In this document: in pieces, positions 6,938 to 13,652 of the stretch | How positions within the stretch are numbered: the stretch's first letter is position 1 | Layout of the letters: each line of letters opens with the position of its first letter | NCBI GenBank assembly: GCA_046727175.1 | Contig: JBKPCD010000182.1 | Span: forward strand, 1 to 15,645 | Length of the DNA: 15,645 bases | Reading direction: 5' to 3' | From: JBKPCD01 sp046727175 | Lineage (GTDB): Bacteria; Acidobacteriota; Vicinamibacteria; Vicinamibacterales; 2-12-FULL-66-21 | Program-made: the position numbers and the translations under genes | Notes under the pieces: model-generated | What the model was told of the DNA's origin: nothing | Seen by the model: the letters and a program-made list of their open reading frames with translations, nothing else | Databases searched by the model: none

Positions 6938-6975
6938 GCCCCGATCGTGATCAGACGCGATCGGGGCTTGTCTTT
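6938..6975 (+). terminator. Strong 10-bp hairpin with T-rich tail beside the attachment site
   Basis: GCCCCGATCG (6938-6947) and CGATCGGGGC (6958-6967) form a perfect 10-bp stem with a 10-base loop, followed on the plus strand by TTGTCTTT. It has the shape of an intrinsic terminator, although no intact plus-strand gene precedes it. Its left arm, GCCCCGATCNTGATC, is directly repeated at 6979-6993, so it could instead be a protein-binding site associated with the recombination site. Confidence 0.4.
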
Positions 6976-7465
6976 GCTGCCCCGATCCTGATCCCACGTG
7001 GTCAGTTCCAGCCGCCTCTGGCGACCAGATTGCCCGAAATTGCCAGCCCCGATCTGCTGAACGGTTTAGAGAGTACTTTCGCGTTCTGGCCTACCGTGCG
7101 CCTGAACACCAGTTGGTGCGGGCGAACATCGCGTTTTAGTTCCTGAAGGCGAAGGGTCCGTCAATTACTCACTTCGCGGAACAGGTTTTGGACCTAGACG
7201 GTTGGGGTATCTCCCAACCGATCTTGCGAGGTATGGTCCAACTCTTGTTCTCGACGAGACCGGGACAGATGCTGGCCGCCTGCTGGTTTAGACCAGTAGC
7301 ACGGTCGGTCGAGACAATACGAGGCGAGGAGTTGCTCTTCCGACCTGGTCTCTCGTCACAAGCCGCGGCGCAGGGCGCCACGCTCCTGACTCACTGACCC
7401 ATCGGCAGACTGATCCCGGAGTCCCGCCTTCAACCTTTTCCAAATGCGCTCCATCCAAAGGCGTA
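6976..7465. other. Gene-free stretch inside the putative island end
   Basis: No gene with a credible start and recognisable product was found over about 490 bases. The motif GCCCCGATC occurs here at 6979-6987 and 7046-7054 in addition to 6938-6946. A 69-codon plus-strand frame at 7188-7397 and overlapping minus-strand frames show no recognised motif or good ribosome binding site. The composition is less GC-rich than the flanking genes, suggesting foreign or degraded sequence. Confidence 0.4.
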
Positions 7466-7475
7466 GGTATATACC
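7466..7475. promoter_or_regulatory. Palindrome GGTATATACC, possible PadR operator/promoter
   Basis: A perfect 10-base palindrome sits 21 bases before the PadR ATG at 7497 and contains a -10-like TATACC. PadR-family regulators commonly repress their own operon by binding AT-containing dyads at the promoter, so this is the best operator candidate. No good -35 was seen. Inference from position and symmetry. Confidence 0.35.
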
Positions 7476-7496
7476 GATAGCTACAAACTGACACCG

Positions 7497-7841
7497 ATGC
7501 CGAAAACGAAGCCCCCCGCTCCGCTGAAGCCGCACTGGTTCCAGATCCTCCTCGCGCTGGCCGATCGCGACCTGCACGGCCTCGCAATCATGAACGACGT
7601 GCTCGAACGCACCGGTGGCCGCATGCGGTTATGGCCGGGGATGCTCTATCGCGCGCTCGGCCGCTTGGCCGACATCGGCCTGGTCACGGAGATCGAGCCA
7701 CCGGATGACGCGCCGATAGCTGGAGGACGCCCGCGATTCTTCCGGATCACCACGGCGGGGCGTCGCGCCTGCGCCGCTGAAGCCGAACGGCTCGCCGGAT
7801 TCGTCGCCGTGGCGAGGCGCAAGAAGCTGCTGAGAGCCTGA
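7497..7841 (+). CDS. PadR-family transcriptional regulator
   Basis: This 114-residue cytoplasmic DNA-binding protein has the PadR winged-helix layout: KPHWFQILLALADRDLHG (helix 1 region), IMNDVLERTGG, the recognition segment LWPGMLYRALGRLADIGLV, and the wing with the PadR-typical GRPRFFRITTAGRRA near residues 75-92. A short C-terminal dimerisation helix follows. The stop at 7841 is four bases before the permease ATG, so the two are almost certainly co-transcribed. In Acidobacteriota small PadR proteins are often found directly upstream of duplicated orphan permeases and are assumed to control them in response to an unknown ligand. The palindrome at 7466-7475 may be its operator. The ATG is the first in frame, although no strong ribosome binding site precedes it. 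Confidence 0.9.
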   Translation: MPKTKPPAPLKPHWFQILLALADRDLHGLAIMNDVLERTGGRMRLWPGMLYRALGRLADIGLVTEIEPPDDAPIAGGRPRFFRITTAGRRACAAEAERLAGFVAVARRKKLLRA

Positions 7842-7845
7842 TCGG

Positions 7846-10584
7846 ATGCCGCGACCATCGTCCGCGTTCGTTCGGCTCCTTCTTCGCGCATATCCGCGGA
7901 ATCTCCGGGTGCGTGAGCGCGACGCGCTGGAGGCGGCCTGCATCGCGTGTCTCGATCGCGAGCGCGCCCGGCTCGGCCGCTTGGGTGTTCCATACGCGTG
8001 GGGGCGGCTGATCGCCGACACCATCACCGCTGCGATCCTCCTGCGCGTGGACGATCGCCGCCGTCTTGCCTGGCACCACTCTCAACATTCCGCCCCGAAG
8101 GAGATCCTGATGACCCGAATCTGGCAGGACGTCAAATACGCCGCGCGCCTCGTGCAGCGCGCCCCGCTGTTCAGTCTCGTCGTCATTGCCACGCTGGCGG
8201 TGACCATCGGCGCCACCACTGCCGTCTTTACTGTCGTCAACGGCGTGCTGCTGCGCGCGCTGCCGTACCGCGATCCGACCCGTTTGGTGCTGCTGCAGGA
8301 GGCGATCGGGGAGATGGGGCCGTGGGGCTTTTCGCCGCCTGATTATCTCGCGTTCGAGGCGCGTGCAAGCCTCTTCGAATCGATCGCGGCCTTTCGCAAC
8401 CGCGAGTACGAGCTGTCGGGTGTCGAACCACCGGAACGGGTGATCGTGACGCGAGCCTCCGCAACACTCTTCGAGACGCTCGGTGTGCGGCCGGCGCTCG
8501 GCCGGCCATTCACGCGCGAAGACGACGAGTCGGCACGCCCGGTCGCCGTGCTCAGCGACGCGTTGTGGACGCGCAAGTTCGCACGCGATCCCGCGGCGAT
8601 CGGGCGCGCGATTCTCCTCGATCGTCAGCCCTTCACCATCGTCGGCGTCATGCCGAACGGCTTCATCTTTCCGCAGCGCGGTCTGCTGATCAACAACGTT
8701 CCCGCCGACGTGTACGTGCCGATCGCGTTTACGCCGAGCGACCGGCGCGGCTTCGGCAGCATGTACGCCAACGGCGTCGTCGCCCGCCTGAAGCCGGGCG
8801 GGACGGTCACGCAAGCGAATGTCGACACGCGCGCGCTGGTGCAGGCGAACGCCCGCGAGATCTATCCGGCGGCGCTCAGCGGTCTGGCCGCCGCGGTCAG
8901 CGGCTCCGCGACGCCGCTGACCGACGAAGTCATCGGCCGGTCGCGAACGCTGCTCTGGGTCGTCTTCTCCGCCGTCGGCTGCGTACTGTTGATCGCGTGC
9001 GCCGACATCGCCAGCCTGATGCTGGCGCGCGCCATGGCACGCGAGCGCGAGATCGCGGTGCGCAGCGCCCTCGGGGCAGGCCGCGGGCGCCTGATTCGCC
9101 AGCTCCTCGCCGAATCGGCGCTCCTGGCGTCGATCGGCAGCGTCCTCGGCCTGCTGCTCGCGGTCTGGCTCTCGCGAGCGCTCGTCGCACTGGCACCCTC
9201 GACGCTGCCTCGCCTCCACGAGATCGGGCTTGACGCGCGGGTTCTTCTGTTCACCGCGGCGCTGGCGGTTGTGACAGCGTTGCTCTGCGGCATGCTGCCC
9301 GCCCTGGAGCTGACGCGGCCGCGCGGGTTTGCCCTGAAGGACGGCAGCCGCACGTCCACCGGCAGGCGCGAACGGCGGATTTTCGGAACGCTCGTGGCGG
9401 CGCAGCTCGCGATCGCCGTCGTACTGCTCGTAGGCGGCGGCTTGTTGCTGCGCAGCTTCTCGAAGCTCATGGCGGTCGACACAGGATTTCGCGTCGAGCG
9501 CCTGCTGACGCTCGGGATCAGCCTTCCGGCACAGGGCTATCGCGATGCGGCGAGCGTTCGCGGCTTCTATACCCGTCTGCTCGACGATCTTTCGCAAGTG
9601 CCCGGAGTCAGGGCGGCCGGCGCCTCCACCGGCCTGCCGCTGGGCGTCCGCGATCTGCGCGTCTTTACCATCGAGCAGGAATCTCCCGCGACGCGTGAAC
9701 TGCCGCACAGCGCCGACCCGGAGTATGTCGCGGGGCGCTACTTCGAGGCGCTCGGGATCCCGCTGAAACGCGGACGCTACCTCGGTGCCGAAGATGCCGC
9801 CGCGTCGGAGCCGGTGGCGGTCATCAACGAGACCATGGCGCGCCGCTTCTGGGGGACGTCGGACCCGATCGGGCAGCGGATCGCGTGGGGTCTCGAGTCT
9901 CAACACGGTCCATGGATGCGCATCGTCGGCGTCGTCGGCGACGTGAAGCAGGGAGCGCTGAATACCGAAACCATTTCGCAAACCTACGTCCCATGGATGC
10001 AGGTGTCGGACCGCATGATCGCCGATAACGTCGTCGGGATCATGCGATCGCTGCGTGTCGCGGTGCGCGGCGAGGTAGAGCCGACGGCACTCACCGATAC
10101 CGTACGCGCCCGGATTCGGGCAATCGATTCCGCCTTGCCGGTGACATCCGTACAGACGATGAGTGAGATCGTCAAGCGGTCGACCGCGGTGCCGCGATTC
10201 AACGCGCTGCTCGTCAGTCTTTTCGCCGTTCTCGCGCTCCTGCTCGCGGCGATCGGCATCGCGGGCATGCTGGCGATGTCGGTTTCACGCCGGATGCCCG
10301 AGCTCGGCATCCGGATGGCACTCGGTGCGCAGCGGCAAACGCTGCTCGCCATGTTGATCCGGCAGGGGATGATCACTGCCGCCGCCGGCCTCGCCACTGG
10401 ATTGCTGAGTGCGTGGCTCGTGTCACGGGTACTTTCCAGCCTGTTGTTCGGGATAAGCCCGCGCGATCCGATGACTTTTGCGACCGTTGCTGGCCTGCTC
10501 GGCGTCGTGGCGCTCGTCGCGTGTGCGCTGCCGGCGTGGCGCGTGACACGGGTCGATCCGCTGAAGGCGTTGCGGGTGGAGTAG
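7846..10584 (+). CDS. Duplicated orphan MacB/FtsX-type permease (ADOP)
   Basis: This 912-residue inner-membrane protein has the architecture of the acidobacterial duplicated orphan permeases. A cytoplasmic N-terminal region (1-88) includes LLLRAYPRNLRVRERDALEA. Helix TM1 (about 108-133) precedes the first MacB-type periplasmic core (about 134-364). The first FtsX helix bundle (about 365-490) contains the coupling motif REREIAVRSALGAGRGRLIRQ. A helix near 511-530 is followed by the second periplasmic core (to about 783). The second FtsX bundle (about 784-905) contains RMPELGIRMALGAQRQTLLA and ends WRVTRVDPLKALRVE. No ATPase domain or ATPase gene is in the window, hence 'orphan'. The substrate is unknown; MacB relatives move lipoproteins, peptides or drugs, or work mechanically across the periplasm. 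It follows padR by four bases. A second in-frame ATG at 8110 has a strong ribosome binding site. Confidence 0.9.
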   Translation: MPRPSSAFVRLLLRAYPRNLRVRERDALEAACIACLDRERARLGRLGVPYAWGRLIADTITAAILLRVDDRRRLAWHHSQHSAPKEILMTRIWQDVKYAARLVQRAPLFSLVVIATLAVTIGATTAVFTVVNGVLLRALPYRDPTRLVLLQEAIGEMGPWGFSPPDYLAFEARASLFESIAAFRNREYELSGVEPPERVIVTRASATLFETLGVRPALGRPFTREDDESARPVAVLSDALWTRKFARDPAAIGRAILLDRQPFTIVGVMPNGFIFPQRGLLINNVPADVYVPIAFTPSDRRGFGSMYANGVVARLKPGGTVTQANVDTRALVQANAREIYPAALSGLAAAVSGSATPLTDEVIGRSRTLLWVVFSAVGCVLLIACADIASLMLARAMAREREIAVRSALGAGRGRLIRQLLAESALLASIGSVLGLLLAVWLSRALVALAPSTLPRLHEIGLDARVLLFTAALAVVTALLCGMLPALELTRPRGFALKDGSRTSTGRRERRIFGTLVAAQLAIAVVLLVGGGLLLRSFSKLMAVDTGFRVERLLTLGISLPAQGYRDAASVRGFYTRLLDDLSQVPGVRAAGASTGLPLGVRDLRVFTIEQESPATRELPHSADPEYVAGRYFEALGIPLKRGRYLGAEDAAASEPVAVINETMARRFWGTSDPIGQRIAWGLESQHGPWMRIVGVVGDVKQGALNTETISQTYVPWMQVSDRMIADNVVGIMRSLRVAVRGEVEPTALTDTVRARIRAIDSALPVTSVQTMSEIVKRSTAVPRFNALLVSLFAVLALLLAAIGIAGMLAMSVSRRMPELGIRMALGAQRQTLLAMLIRQGMITAAAGLATGLLSAWLVSRVLSSLLFGISPRDPMTFATVAGLLGVVALVACALPAWRVTRVDPLKALRVE
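8098..8103 (+). promoter_or_regulatory. Strong internal ribosome binding site within the permease gene
   Basis: AAGGAG lies six bases before an in-frame ATG at 8110 (MTRIWQDVKYAARLVQRAP), just ahead of TM1. Starting there would give an 824-residue permease without the 88-residue N-terminal region. The upstream ATG at 7846 has no comparable site and presumably depends on coupling to padR. Confidence 0.45.
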
Positions 10585-10650
10585 GAGTGACGGAGAAGGA
10601 GCGTGAAGTCAGAGCCGAAGGGCGCGATCCAGTGAACCCCCAATCGCGCG

Positions 10651-10868
10651 ATGATGGACCACGTTCCTTATTTGCCCGGCGCAGCGGCGGGAACGAAGCA
10701 GGTCAGCATTCGCGCGGGCGACGTGCACACGGCGATGAAGCTGAAGGATCGGATGCCGGCCGTCGCGACCGCCTTTGGAGCGAAGACGTTCGAGACGGCC
10801 TACCGAGTGCGCGACCCGGGCCCCACAACGGCGCGAATCTGACGTTTACGTTCGAGGTCGAGCCGTGA
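10651..10868 (+). pseudogene. Small conserved-looking ORF with a frameshift
   Basis: The frame from ATG 10651 encodes VSIRAGDVHTAMKLKDRMPA and FGAKTFETAYRV, then ends at 10842. At about 10815 the next frame gives GPHNGANLTFTFEVEP with a stop at 10866-10868. Read together with one base change, the product is a small protein of about 72 residues that resembles short conserved proteins I have seen with the IRAGD(V/I)H...RMPAV...GPxNGAN...FxF pattern. Their function is not known to me. It lies 66 bases after the permease stop and before a terminator, inside the interval flanked by tRNA repeats. It may be a real gene with a sequencing error or a recently broken one. Confidence 0.45.
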
Positions 10869-10927
10869 AGCGAAGTTGCTGCGGTTTCACAGCAGCGGTC
10901 TCGCCAGCTCCCGCCAGTGGCCGAACA

Positions 10928-10952
10928 CGAGCCGAAGCCGCTCGGTTTTCTT
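10928..10952 (+). terminator. Intrinsic terminator for the plus-strand PadR/permease unit
   Basis: CGAGC (10928-10932) and GCTCG (10940-10944) form a short stem with a seven-base loop, followed by GTTTTCTT. Its position after the small frameshifted ORF and ten bases before the 3' end of the convergent tRNA gene suits a terminator for transcripts coming from the permease side. The stem is only 5 bp, so strength is uncertain. Confidence 0.5.
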
Positions 10953-10961
10953 AAGGAAGTT

Positions 10962-11036
10962 TGGTACCGGTACGGGGATTCGAACCCCGGTCCCGTGGCT
11001 GAGAACCACGTGTCCTGACCCCTAGACGATACCGGC
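10962..11036 (-). tRNA. tRNA-Glu (anticodon CTC)
   Basis: The minus strand folds into a full cloverleaf. The acceptor is GCCGGTA with TACCGGT (one G-T pair at the end), the D-arm contains CTAGGGGTCAG, the anticodon stem is CGTGG/CCACG with loop TTCTCAG (anticodon CTC at 11003-11001), and the T-arm is CGGGG-TTCGAAT-CCCCG. The discriminator is A, and CCA is encoded at 10964-10962. It decodes GAG. Its 3' part is duplicated at 6890-6935 and 2568-2584, marking it as an integration target. It separates accessory genes on the left from the haem A synthesis cluster on the right. Confidence 0.95.
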
Positions 11037-11146
11037 ACACGCGCCAACAGGAACCCTTGATGATACCAAGGCTCCCTGATCCGGTCAACATCAGGCCCAC
11101 AAACAGAGCAGCCAATCAGCTGCTCGTTCGCCGATAAACCCATCGG

Positions 11147-11395
11147 CTAATCCGCGCGACTCCGGGTTCATGCGCGTCTCGTCAGTATCTAATCCGCGGG
11201 AGTCCGCGTCCCGTTGATACCCGATCCGCGAAAATCCGCGTGCATCCGCGTCTCGGTGACGCCCGATCCGCGGGAATCCGCGTGCATCTGCGTCTCGGTG
11301 ACGCCCGATCCGCGGGAATCCGCGTGCATCTGCGTCTCGTTCGATGCCTGATCCGCGGAAATCCGTGTTCATCGGCGTCCCTGAATCCGCGCGTT
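11147..11395. repeat. 42-base imperfect tandem repeats with nested ATCCGCG periodicity
   Basis: Aligned units begin at about 11147, 11189, 11221, 11263, 11305, 11347 and 11380. The spacings are 42, 32, 42, 42, 42 and 33 bases. The units at 11263 and 11305 are nearly identical. Inside each unit the core ATCCGCG recurs about every ten bases, two or three times (for example ATCCGCGGGAATCCGCGTGC). Since 42 is divisible by three, the array stays open in the frame of the downstream M23 gene. It sits between tRNA-Glu and that gene. Dispersed ATCCGCG-type intergenic repeats occur in several environmental bacteria; their role is unknown. Confidence 0.8.
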
Positions 11396-11410
11396 CGATT
11401 ATCATGCGGC

Positions 11411-12799
11411 ATGCGTTTTCTCCTGCGCGCATTCCTGATTCTGCTGCTGCTCGCCGCCCTCGTCGCCGGCGGCGCCTACATCGTCGCCGGCCGCATGGCG
11501 GGCCCCTCGATCAGCATCGTGAAGCCCGAGAAGTACGTCGGCGCGACGGCGCCGCTCGAGGTCGTGGTTACCGCGCCGGCTGGGAAACTGTCGCAACTGC
11601 AAATCGTTCTCGAGCAGAACGGCAAGCCGATGCCGCTCGCCACGCTCGCGGATCCCGCCGGCGCGTCCATCAAACAGGAAGGTGACGATCGCGTTCGCGT
11701 GACGCGACAGATCGGCAAGGACACACTTCCTGGCCTGCAATCAGGACCCGCGCGCATCGTCGTCACTGCCGCACGGCCCGTGCTGCACGGAATTCGAACC
11801 GTACAATCGACGGCGGCACACGACGTCCAGGTTCGGCTGGAACGTCCGAAGGTGTCGGTGCTCTCGACGTTTCACTTCATCAACCTCGGGGGAGCGGAGA
11901 TGATCGTGTACCGCGCGACGCCGGAAGACGTCGAGTCCGGTGTTGTGGTCGGCAATCTCGAATACCCGGGATATCCGGCGTCAGGCGCGACGGTCGAGGG
12001 CGTGAAGATTTCGGATCCGGCGGTACGGGTCGCGTTCTACGCCCTTCTCTACGATCAGGATGTGAATACGTCCATGCGCATCTTCGCGCGCGATCCCGCG
12101 GGGAACACGGCGCGCGCCGACTTCGATCACAAGGTCACGCCCAAGCCGTTCAAGCGCAGCAAGATCGATCTACCAGATACATTTCTCGACCGCGTGGTGC
12201 CCGCCATTCTCGAAGGCACCAAGGAGATCAACCCGACTGGCGACACGCTGACGAAGTTCCTCTCGATCAACGGCGAGCTACGCCGCAAGAACAACGAGAA
12301 GATCGCGTCGTTCGCGAAACAGTCCGCAGCCGAAATGCTCTGGCGCGGTGTCGTGTTTCATCCATTCACGAACAGCGCCGTCGAAGCGGCATTCGCCGAT
12401 CAACGCACCTACTTCTACAAGAGTCGTGAGGTCGACAAACAGGTGCACCTCGGCTTCGACCTGGCGTCGTTCGCGGGAAAACCCGTCGTGGCTGCCAATC
12501 GCGGCAAGGTGCTGTTCGCGGAGGAGCTGGGCATCTACGGCAACTGCGTCATCCTCGATCACGGCATGGGCGTGCAGTCGCTCTACGGCCACCTCTCATC
12601 GATCGACGTGCAGCCGGGCCAGATGGTGGAAAAGGAACAGCAGCTCGGACGAAGCGGGATGACGGGCCTCGCCGCCGGCGACCACCTCCACTTCACGATG
12701 CTCGTGAACGGCCAGATGGTGAATCCGGTCGAGTGGTGGGACTCGCACTGGATCGAGGATCGCATTCTTCGCAAGCTGCGCGCCGCCGGAAGCTCGTGA
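11411..12799 (+). CDS. Membrane-anchored M23 (LytM-type) metallopeptidase
   Basis: This 462-residue protein starts at ATG 11411 with MRFLLRAFLILLLLAALVAGG, an uncleaved signal anchor or signal peptide. A long extracytoplasmic region of probable beta-rich domains (about 40-330) follows, then a C-terminal M23 domain (about 340-450). All zinc-site residues are visible: His346 and Asp350 in HLGFD, His394 in LYGHLS, and His425/His427 in HLHF. Active M23 enzymes cut peptide cross-links in peptidoglycan, or glycine-rich peptides, in the periplasm. The open frame extends upstream to 11240, but those codons are the 42-base repeat array, so 11411 is preferred. No ribosome binding site is obvious, and a TATCAT just upstream allows a nearly leaderless start. 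The next gene begins 24 bases after the stop. Confidence 0.85.
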   Translation: MRFLLRAFLILLLLAALVAGGAYIVAGRMAGPSISIVKPEKYVGATAPLEVVVTAPAGKLSQLQIVLEQNGKPMPLATLADPAGASIKQEGDDRVRVTRQIGKDTLPGLQSGPARIVVTAARPVLHGIRTVQSTAAHDVQVRLERPKVSVLSTFHFINLGGAEMIVYRATPEDVESGVVVGNLEYPGYPASGATVEGVKISDPAVRVAFYALLYDQDVNTSMRIFARDPAGNTARADFDHKVTPKPFKRSKIDLPDTFLDRVVPAILEGTKEINPTGDTLTKFLSINGELRRKNNEKIASFAKQSAAEMLWRGVVFHPFTNSAVEAAFADQRTYFYKSREVDKQVHLGFDLASFAGKPVVAANRGKVLFAEELGIYGNCVILDHGMGVQSLYGHLSSIDVQPGQMVEKEQQLGRSGMTGLAAGDHLHFTMLVNGQMVNPVEWWDSHWIEDRILRKLRAAGSS

Positions 12800-12823
12800 A
12801 AACCCGTATGATATTGAAGAAAC

Positions 12824-13597
12824 ATGATGCGTGTGAAGGATCTGCGGCCAGCTCTCGCGGCGCTCGCGCCGGCGGTATGGCTTTCCGCATGTGGCGGTCA
12901 GTCGTCATCGAGCGGACCGCCGCCAAACGCCCAACGCGTCGATGAATCGAGAGCCGGTCGGATTTCGGGACGCGTCGTTTTGGAAGGACAGCCACCCGCG
13001 AACGGGCCGATCAAGATGACGGCGGATCCCGAGTGCGTACGGCAGAACCCCGAGGGCGCCAGGTTCGAGACGATCGCAGTGAAGGATGACGGCCTCGAGA
13101 ACGTGTTCGTGTACGTCAAGGATGGCCTCGGCAACTATTATTTCGACGTGCCGACGCAGCCTGTGACGCTCGATCAGAAGGGCTGCCGTTATCATCCGCA
13201 CGTGTTCGGCATTCGGGTCGGGCAGCCGGTCGAGATCAGCAATAGCGATCCGACGCTGCACAACGTCCACGCCGTCGCGAAGGCGAACCAGGAATTCAAT
13301 TTTCCTCAGCCCGTCCCGGGGATGAAGACCAGGCGAACGTTCACCAGACGTGAGGTGATGGTGCCGTTCCGCTGCGATGTGCACAATTGGATGAACGCGT
13401 ACGTTGGCGTGCTCGATCATCCATACTTTGCCGTCACCTCGGATGGCGGACACTTCGAGCTCGAGGGCGTGCCGGCGGGCTCGTATACGATCGAAGCGTG
13501 GCACGAGAAGCTCGGGACACAGACCGCGCAAGTCACCCTCGTTGAGAAGGAAGCGAAGGAAATCAGCTTTACGTTCAACGCTGCTTCGGCGAACTGA
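12824..13597 (+). CDS. Cupredoxin-like periplasmic lipoprotein with CarboxypepD-reg-type domain
   Basis: This 257-residue protein has a lipobox (LSAC, Cys23) and a Ser/Pro-rich tether. A beta-rich domain (about 45-200) carries a likely type 1 copper site: His146 in TLHNVHA, then Cys184, His187 and Met190 in CDVHNWM. The C-x2-H-x2-M spacing is that of amicyanin. The C-terminus (GGHFELEGVPAGSYTIEAWH, about 208-227) is a carboxypeptidase-regulatory-like beta-sandwich. Related proteins are often labelled methylamine utilisation or carboxypeptidase regulatory-like proteins. It would sit outside the inner membrane, facing the cytochrome oxidase that the next two genes supply with haem A. An electron-carrier or copper-delivery role is an inference. 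ATG 12824 is followed at once by a second ATG at 12827; GAAGAAA lies a few bases upstream. Confidence 0.75.
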   Translation: MMRVKDLRPALAALAPAVWLSACGGQSSSSGPPPNAQRVDESRAGRISGRVVLEGQPPANGPIKMTADPECVRQNPEGARFETIAVKDDGLENVFVYVKDGLGNYYFDVPTQPVTLDQKGCRYHPHVFGIRVGQPVEISNSDPTLHNVHAVAKANQEFNFPQPVPGMKTRRTFTRREVMVPFRCDVHNWMNAYVGVLDHPYFAVTSDGGHFELEGVPAGSYTIEAWHEKLGTQTAQVTLVEKEAKEISFTFNAASAN

Positions 13598-13652
13598 TTC
13601 AGGGATTCAGGGATTCAGGATTAAGGATTCAGGATTAGGGATTAGGGATTCG
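13596..13652. repeat. Short GATTCAGG/GATTAGGG tandem tract before ctaA
   Basis: Eight units beginning GATT start at 13596, 13604, 13612, 13619, 13626, 13633, 13640 and 13647, with a period of seven to eight bases. The first overlaps the stop of the lipoprotein gene, and the last ends two bases before the ctaA ATG. The tract fills the whole intergenic gap. Its AGGG segments are the only Shine-Dalgarno-like sequences available to ctaA. Confidence 0.8.

Noticed and set aside
7747..9981. A 744-codon open frame on the minus strand opposite the permease gene
   Set aside because: It is rich in Arg, Gln, Asp and His with no motifs, as expected for the antisense of a GC-rich gene, while the plus strand encodes a complete well-known family.
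10878..10896. A GCTGC/GCAGC hairpin upstream of the terminator
   Set aside because: The stem is only 5 bp with a nine-base loop and no T-run; the hairpin at 10928-10952 is the better terminator.
11147..11395. A CRISPR array
   Set aside because: Units are contiguous imperfect repeats with nested ten-base periodicity; there are no unique spacers of regular length and no cas genes.
11240..11410. An N-terminal extension of the M23 protein
   Set aside because: The extra 57 codons are translation of the 42-base repeat array and precede a normal signal anchor that begins at 11411.
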